Position numbers and translations under genes: made by a program. DNA of 11,123 bases from Defluviitaleaceae bacterium (GTDB taxonomy: Bacteria > Bacillota > Clostridia > Lachnospirales > WQUN01): assembly GCA_009782245.1 (NCBI GenBank), contig WRKK01000301.1, positions 1 to 11,123 of the forward strand, given 5' to 3'. A model generated the notes under the pieces. It saw nothing but the letters and a program-made list of their open reading frames with translations, was not told the DNA's origin and did no database searches. Below, piece after piece: positions 5,249 through 11,123 of this stretch; the first letter of the stretch is position 1, and each line of letters starts with the position of its first letter.

Positions 5249-6043
5249 CTATTCTGCGGTCGCCACGGCGGAAGACTGCAAATTTTCCAGCTGTGTTTGT
5301 ATTTGCTGCTGTATTTTTGGGGCAAATAATTTTGTCCATTCTAGGAGTTCTGTTGCGGTTTGTTTGTTGATGGATATATAATTTTCAACTATGTAGTTTT
5401 CGTTAAGAAAATAGTAGCGTTCCAGTTCTGCGAATCGTTGAAAATCCTCTTCAGAATAGGACACATTCAAAATTTGCTCAACTCTTTTTCCCAGTTGATG
5501 TACTTTGTGGCTTGATAGCAGTTTTTTGTCCTTGTCAAGCACTTCTTCACTTTCAAGAGCATATTCAGCGGTTTTGCCATTTTCAAAAATAATGTGTTTC
5601 AAGGCTTTTTCCACGAATTGCTCGCTCCAAATTACGGTTTTATCCCACCGCTCACGACTGTGTGCATTTACAGCCTCTTCAAAGTCTTCTACCGCAATGG
5701 TTATGTAATCAATTTCTTTTGACATACAAGTCAATCCCCTGACATATAAGTCAACCCCCTTAGTAAAAATATCTCGTTTCACGTCCAACAAAGATGTGTA
5801 TGGCGTATCTCGAACATACGTCAAATTGCAGTCATACGGCGGGTCGAGGGAATACATCAACATTGATAAATCACATTGCTGGTCGCTTGTCAACGTTCCC
5901 TCGCTAACAACAGCAATATCAATATCGCTGTCCTCGTGTGGATTGCCGTAAACTTCGCTACCAAACAAAATCAGCCTATCCACAAACGGCGGAATTTCCG
6001 CTTTGGTCAATGTTTCCAAAAATTCTTTTGTGCGTGTACGCAT
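5249..6043 (-). CDS. Fused nucleotidyltransferase-HEPN protein (MntA/HepT-like, single chain)
   Basis: A 264-residue protein joining two parts normally made as separate proteins. Residues 1-102 are a minimal nucleotidyltransferase (MNT) domain with GSX10DXD: Gly28-Ser29 and Asp40/Asp42, with Asp71 a candidate third acid. Residues 107-264 are an all-helical HEPN domain (WSEQFVEKALKHIIF, SSHKVHQLGKRVEQIL, LLEWTKLFAPKIQQQI). In MntA/HepT toxin-antitoxin systems the MNT protein neutralises the HEPN RNase by adding AMP. The tandem cassette just upstream has the same domains as two overlapping genes, and the junction here carries a 20-bp tandem duplication that puts them in frame. Met107 still has a GGGG element 9 nt upstream, so free HEPN may also be made. 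I take ATG 6043 (AAGGAG, 8 nt upstream) as start. No conserved RX4-6H RNase motif is evident. The role as defence or addiction module is inferred. Confidence 0.88.
   Translation of the reverse strand: MRTRTKEFLETLTKAEIPPFVDRLILFGSEVYGNPHEDSDIDIAVVSEGTLTSDQQCDLSMLMYSLDPPYDCNLTYVRDTPYTSLLDVKRDIFTKGVDLYVRGLTCMSKEIDYITIAVEDFEEAVNAHSRERWDKTVIWSEQFVEKALKHIIFENGKTAEYALESEEVLDKDKKLLSSHKVHQLGKRVEQILNVSYSEEDFQRFAELERYYFLNENYIVENYISINKQTATELLEWTKLFAPKIQQQIQTQLENLQSSAVATAE
5720..5759 (-). repeat. 20-bp tandem duplication at the MNT-HEPN junction
   Basis: Two adjacent 20-bp units, 5720-5739 and 5740-5759 (plus-strand unit TGACATAYAAGTCAAYCCCC), differ at two positions. The upstream cassette has a single such segment at the matching place (around 6503-6523). 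Twenty bases is not a multiple of three, so the extra copy shifts frame and joins the two reading frames. With one unit the MNT frame would read on only to a TGA a few codons later, as in the unfused cassette. Confidence 0.9.
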
Positions 6044-6058
6044 AATAATCACTCCTTT

Positions 6059-6505
6059 TTATGATGTTTTGTTGGATTGCAAATCTTCCAACTGTTTTTG
6101 TATTTGCCCCTGTATTTTTGGTGCGAATGTTTTTGTCCATTCTAGGGTTTCTGTTGCGTATTTTTCGCCGATGGCTTCGTAGTCATCGCCTGGATAGTTT
6201 GCATTAAAGTAGTAATTTTCCAGTTTTACAAAGCGTTTCAACTCTTCTTCAGAATAGGATACGCCCAAAATTTGCTCAACTCTTTTGCCTAATTGATATA
6301 CTTTGTGGCTTTTTAGCAGTTTTGTATCCTTTTCAAACAATTTTTCGTCAGTTTCTTGATTTACAAAAACAATCTGTTTTAGGGCTTTTTCCACAAATTG
6401 CTCACAAGAAATTACAGTGTTATTCCAAAGCCCGTCTTTATGCAGAACTACAGCACTTCTCAAATCTCTCAATGCTATAGTGATATAGTCAGGTTTATTT
6501 TGCAT
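6059..6505 (-). CDS. HEPN-domain protein (HepT-like), partner of the adjacent nucleotidyltransferase
   Basis: A 148-residue helical protein, homologous over its whole length to the HEPN half of the downstream fusion (about half of the residues identical). It shares EQFVEKALK (35-43), LLKSHKVYQLGKRVEQIL (63-80) and LEWTKTFAPKIQGQIQ (121-136). HEPN proteins paired with MNT partners are usually RNase toxins. The expected RX4-6H motif is not conserved between the two copies here: an R-x5-H (RSAVVLH, 16-22) occurs near the N-terminus of this copy only. I place the start at ATG 6505, overlapping the MNT stop by 11 nt, with AAGGGGG 9 nt upstream; a TTG three codons earlier is less likely. The stop at 6059 lies 15 bp before the next gene's ATG, so this is one operon. 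Confidence 0.85.
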   Translation of the reverse strand: MQNKPDYITIALRDLRSAVVLHKDGLWNNTVISCEQFVEKALKQIVFVNQETDEKLFEKDTKLLKSHKVYQLGKRVEQILGVSYSEEELKRFVKLENYYFNANYPGDDYEAIGEKYATETLEWTKTFAPKIQGQIQKQLEDLQSNKTS

Positions 6506-6803
6506 ACAACTCAACCCCCTTACTAAAAATATCCCGTTTTACGTCAAACACAGATGTAGCTGGTTCATTTTTAACATATACCAACTGGAAATCATACGGC
6601 GGATCGCATGAATACATCAACATTGACAAATCGCACCGCTGATCCATTGTCAACGTCTCCTCACTAACCACAGCAATATCAATATCACTATCCTCATGGG
6701 GATTACCATAAACTTCACTACCAAACAAAATCAACTTATCCACAAACGGCGGAATTTCTACCTTTGCCAAAATTTCCAAAAATTCTTTTGTGCGTGTACG
6801 CAT
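6495..6803 (-). CDS. Minimal nucleotidyltransferase (MntA-like)
   Basis: A 102-residue nucleotidyltransferase of the MNT type with an intact GSX10DXD motif (FGSEVYGNPHEDSDIDIAVV; Gly28-Ser29, Asp40, Asp42; Asp71 likely third acid). MntA proteins transfer AMP from ATP onto the partner HEPN toxin and so act as antitoxin. It is about 80% identical to the MNT part of the downstream fusion, with the first 48 residues nearly unchanged. ATG 6803 has AAGGGGG about 8 nt upstream. It is first of three genes (MNT, HEPN, MNT-HEPN) reading leftward and ending at the terminator at 5184-5217. No clear promoter is visible in the 123-bp gap from secA, so read-through from secA is possible. Confidence 0.88.
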   Translation of the reverse strand: MRTRTKEFLEILAKVEIPPFVDKLILFGSEVYGNPHEDSDIDIAVVSEETLTMDQRCDLSMLMYSCDPPYDFQLVYVKNEPATSVFDVKRDIFSKGVELYAK

Positions 6804-6829
6804 AAAATTTCCCCCTTTTTATGTTTTTG

Positions 6830-6898
6830 GGCGTGTTTTGCTGAATTGCTGAATTGCTGAATCGTAAACAGAAAAATTACAAAACCGCAAAACACGCC
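6830..6898. repeat. 12-bp perfect inverted repeat between secA and the MNT-HEPN operon
   Basis: GGCGTGTTTTGC (6830-6841) and GCAAAACACGCC (6887-6898) are perfect inverted copies with a 45-nt interval. On the minus strand the hairpin would lie between the secA stop and the MNT start. There is no U-run after the stem in either direction, so it is not a standard intrinsic terminator. It might limit or process read-through, or bind a regulator. Confidence 0.75.
6838..6861. repeat. 8-bp direct repeat (TTGCTGAA) in three copies
   Basis: Three perfect tandem copies of TTGCTGAA at 6838, 6846 and 6854. They lie partly inside the left arm and otherwise in the loop of the inverted repeat at 6830-6898, just upstream of the MNT-HEPN operon. 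A candidate slippage site or regulator-binding array; the sequence does not decide. Confidence 0.8.
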
Positions 6899-6926
6899 AA
6901 ATTTACAAAATCAATCAAGCCGCCAA

Positions 6927-9509
6927 TTACGCCACTTTTCGCATACAACATTGCTTGTATTTTTTGCCGCTGCCGCACGGACACGGCTCGTTGCGCCCGA
7001 TTTTTGCGGCGGCGCGGCGGACGGGCTTTTTCTCGGCGGTATCGTCAACGTTGGTGTGCATTTCTTCTTTTTTGACAACCTGTCTCATTTCCTGCTCTTT
7101 CGGCACTTGTATATTGAATAATGCCTGAATTGTGTCCTGTTGGATACTGTTGCTCATGCTTTCAAACATATCGTAACTTTGGAACTTGTACTCTATTAGC
7201 GGGTCGCGCTGTGCGTAGGCTCGCAAACCTATACTTTGCCGCATTTGATCCATGTCGTCTATGTGGTTCATCCAACGTTGGTCAACCACACGCAGCATTA
7301 ACGCCCGTTCCGCTTGCCGCATTACTTCAGAGGTAAATTCCACCTCTTTTTTGCGGTAGATTTCCACCGCCTCGTTGTATAGCCGCTCTTTTAGCTGTTC
7401 TTTTGTGATTGTTTCCTGTTCTTCCTTGGTTAGCACGGCGACTGGCTTGTGGTAGATTAGCACAAGCAACTCGTTTAACCTGCCCAGTTCCCACTCTTCG
7501 GGGAGTTCACTTTCAGCGGTGCAAGTGTCAACCGCGCGCCCGATTACCGATTTTAGCATTGTCATAACGTTGTCCTGCAAATCTTCGCCAGCGATTAGCT
7601 TGTTGCGTTCGCCGTAAATTACCTCGCGCTGTTCGTTCATAACTTGGTCGTACTGCAACAAATGCTTGCGTATGCCAAAATTATTGCCCTCAACCTTTTT
7701 TTGGGCGTTTTCAATCGCCTTGGAGAGCATTTTATGTTCAATAACTTCGTCCTCTTCCAATTTGACGAAATCCATTATTTTTTGCACTCTATCGCCGCCG
7801 AACAGCCGCATTAAATCGTCCTCCAGCGAAACGTAAAAACGGGATTCGCCAGGGTCGCCCTGCCGACCTGCCCGACCGCGCAACTGGTTATCTATGCGGC
7901 GGGATTCGTGGCGCTCTGTGCCGATTATCTTCAAGCCACCCGCCAAAACCACGCCGTCGCCTAGCATTATGTCCGTGCCGCGCCCAGCCATGTTTGTTGC
8001 AATCGTAACGGCATACGGTTGCCCCGCCAAAGCCACGATTTCCGCCTCACGGGCGTGTTGCTTGGCATTTAGCACCTCGTGTTTTATGCCCGTTTTTTTC
8101 AGCAGCTTGCTAATCGTCTCCGATTTTTCAATGGAAACCGTGCCAACTAGCACAGGTTGTGCCTTTGCGTGGCTTTCCTGTATATCTCGGATAATTGCCC
8201 TGTTTTTGGCGACCTCGGTTTTGTAAACCACATCGGAATGGTCTTCCCGTATCATTGGGCGGTTTGTGGGAATTACCACAACGTCCATTCCGTAAATTTC
8301 CCGAAATTCGCCCTCTTCCGTCAACGCTGTTCCCGTTGTGCCAGCCTTTTTTTTGTACTTGTTGAAAAAATTTTGAAACGTGATTGTCGCAAGCGTTCGG
8401 CTTTCCCGCTGAACTTTTACCGTCTCCTTGGCTTCGATGGCTTGGTGCAAGCCGTCAGAATAGCGGCGGCCTGGCATTAGCCGCCCTGTAAACTCGTCAA
8501 CTATAACAATCTCGTTGTCTTGCACAACATAGTCAACATCACGGTGCATATTATAGTTGGCTTTTAGGGCATTGTTTGTGTGCCGCAAAAGTTCCATATT
8601 ATCGGGGTCGGAGAGCGTTTCCACCGCAAAATACCGCTCCGCCTTGGAAATACCCTGTTGCGTGAGCGTTACCGTTTTTTGCTTTTCGTCAACTATATAA
8701 TCGCCCTCTTCTTCCATTTCTGCCCGTAATATTGGGTTTAGCGCCTCTTGCTCGTTGATAATCCGCCCCTTTCGCAGGGTTTTTGCGAACTGGTCGGCGA
8801 CCTTGTATAGCATGGTGGATTTGCTACCGCTACCAGAAATAATCAGCGGCGTGCGGGCCTCGTCAATGAGAATGGAGTCCACCTCGTCAATAATGGCGTA
8901 ATGCAAGCCACGCTGCACTTTGTCCTTTTGAAAGACGACCATATTATCCCGCAAATAGTCAAAACCCAGCTCGTTATTTGTGGAATATGTAATGTCGCAA
9001 GCGTAGGCGGCGCGGCGTTCGTCGCCTGTCATGCTGTGCATTATGCAGCCAACGGTCATTCCTAGCCGCTCGAAAACTTGTGTCGCCAGTTCGGCGTGGT
9101 AGCTTGCCAAATATTCGTTTACGGTAACAAGGTGCGCCCCCTTTTCCTCGAGGGCGTTCAAATAAAGGGGCAAAAGCACGGTTTGCGTTTTGCCCTCACC
9201 CGTACGCATTTCGGCGATGCGCCCCTGGTGCAAAACCACGCCGCCAATCAGCTGTACTTTGAAGTGGCGTTTTCCCTGGGTTACACGGTCGTTTACCTCA
9301 CGCAGGACGGCGTACGCTTCGGGCAAAATGTCTTCCAAAGTTGAACCGCTTTGCAGGAGTTGCTTAAAATAGGGCGTTTTTGCCGCTAAATCTTCGTCCG
9401 AAAGGCGGCGCAATTCTTCGCCTAGTTTTTCTATATCTGCTATTGTTGGCTCTATTCGCTTGATTTCCTTTTCGCTGTAACTGCCAAAAATTTTTTCTAT
9501 TAGTCCCAT
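6927..9509 (-). CDS. secA: Preprotein translocase ATPase SecA
   Basis: An 860-residue motor that uses ATP to push unfolded preproteins through the SecYEG channel in the cytoplasmic membrane. Visible are Walker A (RTGEGKT, 102-108), the DEAD-type Walker B region IDEVDSILIDEARTPLI (207-223), the second-domain motifs TNMAGRGTDI and QLRGRAGRQGDPGES, and the helical scaffold/wing region. The C-terminal zinc-binding tail CPCGSGKKYKQCC (Cys843, 845, 854 and 855) is intact. I chose ATG 9509 (GLIEKIFGS..., the usual SecA N-terminus, with GAGG 5 nt upstream) over an in-frame start 24 codons earlier that has no ribosome site and overlaps the promoter region. Length is normal for SecA1. It is divergent from parA and has its own promoter. 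Probably essential. Confidence 0.98.
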   Translation of the reverse strand: MGLIEKIFGSYSEKEIKRIEPTIADIEKLGEELRRLSDEDLAAKTPYFKQLLQSGSTLEDILPEAYAVLREVNDRVTQGKRHFKVQLIGGVVLHQGRIAEMRTGEGKTQTVLLPLYLNALEEKGAHLVTVNEYLASYHAELATQVFERLGMTVGCIMHSMTGDERRAAYACDITYSTNNELGFDYLRDNMVVFQKDKVQRGLHYAIIDEVDSILIDEARTPLIISGSGSKSTMLYKVADQFAKTLRKGRIINEQEALNPILRAEMEEEGDYIVDEKQKTVTLTQQGISKAERYFAVETLSDPDNMELLRHTNNALKANYNMHRDVDYVVQDNEIVIVDEFTGRLMPGRRYSDGLHQAIEAKETVKVQRESRTLATITFQNFFNKYKKKAGTTGTALTEEGEFREIYGMDVVVIPTNRPMIREDHSDVVYKTEVAKNRAIIRDIQESHAKAQPVLVGTVSIEKSETISKLLKKTGIKHEVLNAKQHAREAEIVALAGQPYAVTIATNMAGRGTDIMLGDGVVLAGGLKIIGTERHESRRIDNQLRGRAGRQGDPGESRFYVSLEDDLMRLFGGDRVQKIMDFVKLEEDEVIEHKMLSKAIENAQKKVEGNNFGIRKHLLQYDQVMNEQREVIYGERNKLIAGEDLQDNVMTMLKSVIGRAVDTCTAESELPEEWELGRLNELLVLIYHKPVAVLTKEEQETITKEQLKERLYNEAVEIYRKKEVEFTSEVMRQAERALMLRVVDQRWMNHIDDMDQMRQSIGLRAYAQRDPLIEYKFQSYDMFESMSNSIQQDTIQALFNIQVPKEQEMRQVVKKEEMHTNVDDTAEKKPVRRAAAKIGRNEPCPCGSGKKYKQCCMRKVA

Positions 9510-9586
9510 AAAATCCTCTTTTCTGTATAAAACCGCATTAAATTTGCGTTTATTTTGTTTTGCAAAAATTAGTCTGGTCATATAAT

Positions 9587-9615
9587 ATTTTAACCATTTA
9601 TTGCATTATTTGCAA
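9587..9615 (-). promoter_or_regulatory. Promoter of secA
   Basis: On the minus strand TTGCAA (9615-9610) and TAAAAT (9592-9587) are 17 bp apart. Predicted start is near 9580, giving a leader of about 70 nt before the secA ATG at 9509. The -35 matches the TTGCAA of the serS-operon promoter. Confidence 0.55.
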
Positions 9616-9649
9616 GTGCTTTGTTAGGATATTTGCAAAATATTGGGTG

Positions 9650-9678
9650 TTTACTATTTGGTAAAATTGTGGTATTAT
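9650..9678 (+). promoter_or_regulatory. Promoter of the parA-like operon
   Basis: TTTACT (9650-9655) and TATTAT (9673-9678) are 17 bp apart, and TGG directly before the -10 makes it an extended -10 (TGnTATTAT). Transcription should start near 9685, about 65 nt before the GTG start at 9751. The near-palindrome ATATTTGCAAAATAT at 9629-9643, just upstream, is a possible operator, though AT-rich chance similarity is not excluded. Confidence 0.55.
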
Positions 9679-9750
9679 CTATATAACTGCATGACTGCAA
9701 AGTTAAACGGCTGAAAATTGCCTAAAATTCGTGAAATTGGGGGGAAATTT

Positions 9751-10626
9751 GTGAAAATTATTTCGGTTATAAATTACAAAGGAGGCGTTGGCAAAACCAC
9801 AATCGCATCTAACCTTGCGGTTGGGCTTGTTCAGCGTGGTAAAAAAGTGCTTGCAATAGATATTGATCCGCAAACAAACTTTACTTTTTCGTTTTTACAG
9901 GTTGACGAATGGCAACAAAAGTACGAAAAAACCAAAACAATAAAAATTTGGTTTGATGCAATAATAGACGATGATCTCGCGCCGTCGCTAAAAGATTTGA
10001 TTATCCAAAAAGATGGGTTAGACATGATAACATCGCACTTAAAACTGGTTGACATGGATATTGATTTGGCACTAAAACTAACAGCCGCATCGCCGCGCCA
10101 GCATAAAACCAACTTTGTAAAAACTTATTCCCATTTGAAAAACGCTCTGCGGAAAATTAGCAAAGATTACGATATTATTTTGTTTGACTGTCCGCCAAAT
10201 TTTAACGCAGTAACCCGAAACGCCATGGTTGCAAGCGATTATTACGTTATGCCCGCCAAAATGGACTATCTTTCCACAATAGGCATCGATCAAATGCTGT
10301 TAAGGGTTAAGGAATTTGTTTCCGATTACAACTCTTATACCGATAAAAGGGTAAACCCCAAATTTTTGGGCGTTGTGGCAACAATGATTTCGCTTAACCA
10401 AGGCGTACCTATTGCGGCAAACCAGGCTTACATAAATCAGCTTAAAGCAAGAAACATAACCGTATTTGATACAATGATACGTGAAAACAAAACGCTGTTT
10501 TCGTTTCCGCCGCTGGACACCGTAAAGCCCGTTATTGCCCAATCGCACAACAGCGGCAGCTACGGCAAAGTTGTCGACGAACTAAACGCCTTTGTTGACG
10601 AGTTTATTAAAAGAGTGGAGGTATAA
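9751..10626 (+). CDS. ParA/Soj-like Walker-type partition ATPase
   Basis: A 291-residue ATPase of the ParA/MinD group. It has the deviant Walker A box YKGGVGKTT (9-17) with both lysines, the switch I-like DIDPQTN (37-43), and Walker B DIILFDCPPN (141-150). Such proteins dimerise on ATP, bind DNA non-specifically and position plasmids, chromosomes or protein cargos. The protein lacks the N-terminal HTH extension of P1-type ParA, so it resembles the chromosomal/Soj form. I chose GTG 9751 because GGGGGG lies 6 nt upstream and residue 1 then directly precedes the first beta strand; the TTG 11 codons earlier has no ribosome site. The next gene starts 3 nt after the stop, so a two-gene operon is likely. 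It is not an obvious ParB neighbour pair, and no parS site (TGTTTCACGTGAAACA-like) is seen. The cargo is unknown. Confidence 0.9.
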   Translation: MKIISVINYKGGVGKTTIASNLAVGLVQRGKKVLAIDIDPQTNFTFSFLQVDEWQQKYEKTKTIKIWFDAIIDDDLAPSLKDLIIQKDGLDMITSHLKLVDMDIDLALKLTAASPRQHKTNFVKTYSHLKNALRKISKDYDIILFDCPPNFNAVTRNAMVASDYYVMPAKMDYLSTIGIDQMLLRVKEFVSDYNSYTDKRVNPKFLGVVATMISLNQGVPIAANQAYINQLKARNITVFDTMIRENKTLFSFPPLDTVKPVIAQSHNSGSYGKVVDELNAFVDEFIKRVEV

Positions 10627-10629
10627 ACC

Positions 10630-11037
10630 ATGTTAAAAGAATATGCAAAGCTAAATAAGGAAGTTTACAGATTTTTGTCAACCTTAACCGAACAAAACTT
10701 ATCTGACTTAGCTAATGGAAAATTAGTGCTAACTACAACCAAAGTACCCAAACCCGCCAAGGTCGTTGTAAAAGGTGTCTTTGATGATAATAGCGAAGAA
10801 ATGTATAAATTAAGAGAAATTTGTGCGCATCTGAAAACGTTGGACGATCGCAAAAAAGCTGGAGAATACTTACACATTCAAAGGCTGAAAAAAGCGGAAT
10901 TTACAGCAATTTGCCACTTTAGCGGGATTCCCATTAAAGCAGACGATTCAAAAACTTTGTTATTTGAAAAAGTAGTAGATTTTTTTGTCGGCTCAAAATT
11001 GCGTGCACAGGCAATTTACAAAATTGACCTAAAGTAG
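10630..11037 (+). CDS. Uncharacterised ParA-partner protein with possible SAP-like C-terminal domain
   Basis: A 135-residue basic protein I do not recognise. Residues 1-30 are probably helical, 31-50 are rich in K/V/P and likely extended, and 51-82 are helical and charged. Residues 86-127 have a helix-loop-helix pattern (LKKAEFTAICHFSGIPI then SKTLLFEKVVDFFVGSKLR) that resembles SAP or Rho-N-type nucleic-acid-binding folds; this is pattern judgement only. The ATG has GGAGG 8 nt upstream, inside the end of the ParA gene, and follows its stop by 3 nt, so the two are surely co-expressed. The position is that of a ParB or other ParA-activating partner, but none of the ParB motifs are present. It could be a DNA-binding adaptor or a cargo-side activator. 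Confidence 0.75.
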   Translation: MLKEYAKLNKEVYRFLSTLTEQNLSDLANGKLVLTTTKVPKPAKVVVKGVFDDNSEEMYKLREICAHLKTLDDRKKAGEYLHIQRLKKAEFTAICHFSGIPIKADDSKTLLFEKVVDFFVGSKLRAQAIYKIDLK

Positions 11038-11078
11038 ACTGCGTATACGTTTATTGAACCATTGGGGATTAGACGGAC

Positions 11079-11123
11079 GGGCGACCGAGGACGGTCGCCC
11101 CTACGGGTGGCATCGTTGTAGGG
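11079..11123. repeat. GC-rich palindromic element, probable dispersed intergenic repeat
   Basis: GGGCGACC (11079-11086) and GGTCGCCC (11093-11100) form a perfect 8-bp stem with a 6-nt loop. A second inverted pair, CCCTAC (11098-11103) and GTAGGG (11118-11123), follows and runs to the window edge, where the stem sequence may begin again. The element is much richer in GC than its surroundings and has no U-tail, so it is unlikely to be only a terminator. GGGCGACC...GGTCGCCCCTACG-type elements recur between genes in many Bacillota genomes as I recall. Truncated by the window end. Confidence 0.65.

Noticed and set aside
6487..6523. Frameshift or sequencing error splitting the upstream MNT and HEPN genes
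   Set aside because: Overlapping genes with a good internal ribosome site are the normal arrangement for this family; it is the other copy, with the duplication, that is unusual.
9510..9581. 24-codon N-terminal extension of SecA
   Set aside because: No ribosome site at the upstream start, it would begin at the predicted transcription start, and SecA normally begins at the chosen methionine.
11079..11100. Intrinsic terminator of the parA operon
   Set aside because: A strong stem but no T-run follows on either strand, and the sequence has the look of a dispersed repeat.

Overview
The window looks like the chromosome of a Gram-positive-type bacterium, most likely Bacillota. The grounds are a moderately AT-rich composition, consensus sigma-A/sigma-70 promoters, frequent purine-rich ribosome binding sites with TTG/GTG/ATG starts, a tRNA gene without an encoded CCA, and a SecA of about 860 residues with a C-terminal zinc motif. 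TAA, TAG and TGA all act as stops, so the standard bacterial code applies. The phylum is an inference; there is no 16S or other decisive marker.

Left end (1-954): the distal part of a CRISPR array with 15 repeats (the first cut by the window edge) and 14 spacers of 29-31 nt. The repeat is of type II-C style. Read on the minus strand it starts GTTATAGTTCCC and ends with a perfect extended -10 element (TGATATAAT), so each crRNA probably has its own promoter, as in Neisseria and Campylobacter. The three rightmost repeats decay in a strictly nested series while keeping the -10 element. No cas gene or tracrRNA is visible; they should lie beyond the left edge. Immediately right of the array a consensus promoter drives a 49-residue protein that is essentially only the MazF-binding tail of a MazE antitoxin, with no recognisable toxin behind it.

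Middle (1221-5217): a minus-strand MFS transporter; then the minus-strand operon small membrane peptide - serS - plsC, with serS and plsC overlapping by 4 nt. A tRNA-Ser(GGA) gene is divergent from this operon, with its own promoter and a bidirectional terminator.

The 5249-6803 block (minus strand) is the most unusual coding region: two tandem nucleotidyltransferase/HEPN (MNT-HEPN, MntA/HepT-like) cassettes in one operon. The upstream cassette is two overlapping genes. The downstream one is a single in-frame fusion, and an imperfect 20-bp tandem duplication sits exactly at the junction and accounts for the frame change.

Right part (6927-11123): secA on the minus strand, divergent from a ParA-like ATPase gene and a closely spaced 135-residue partner protein of unknown family. 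The window ends in a GC-rich palindromic element that looks like a dispersed repeat.

In all, housekeeping genes (serS, tRNA-Ser, plsC, secA) are interleaved with defence or addiction-type modules: the CRISPR array, the mini-MazE and the MNT-HEPN pairs.
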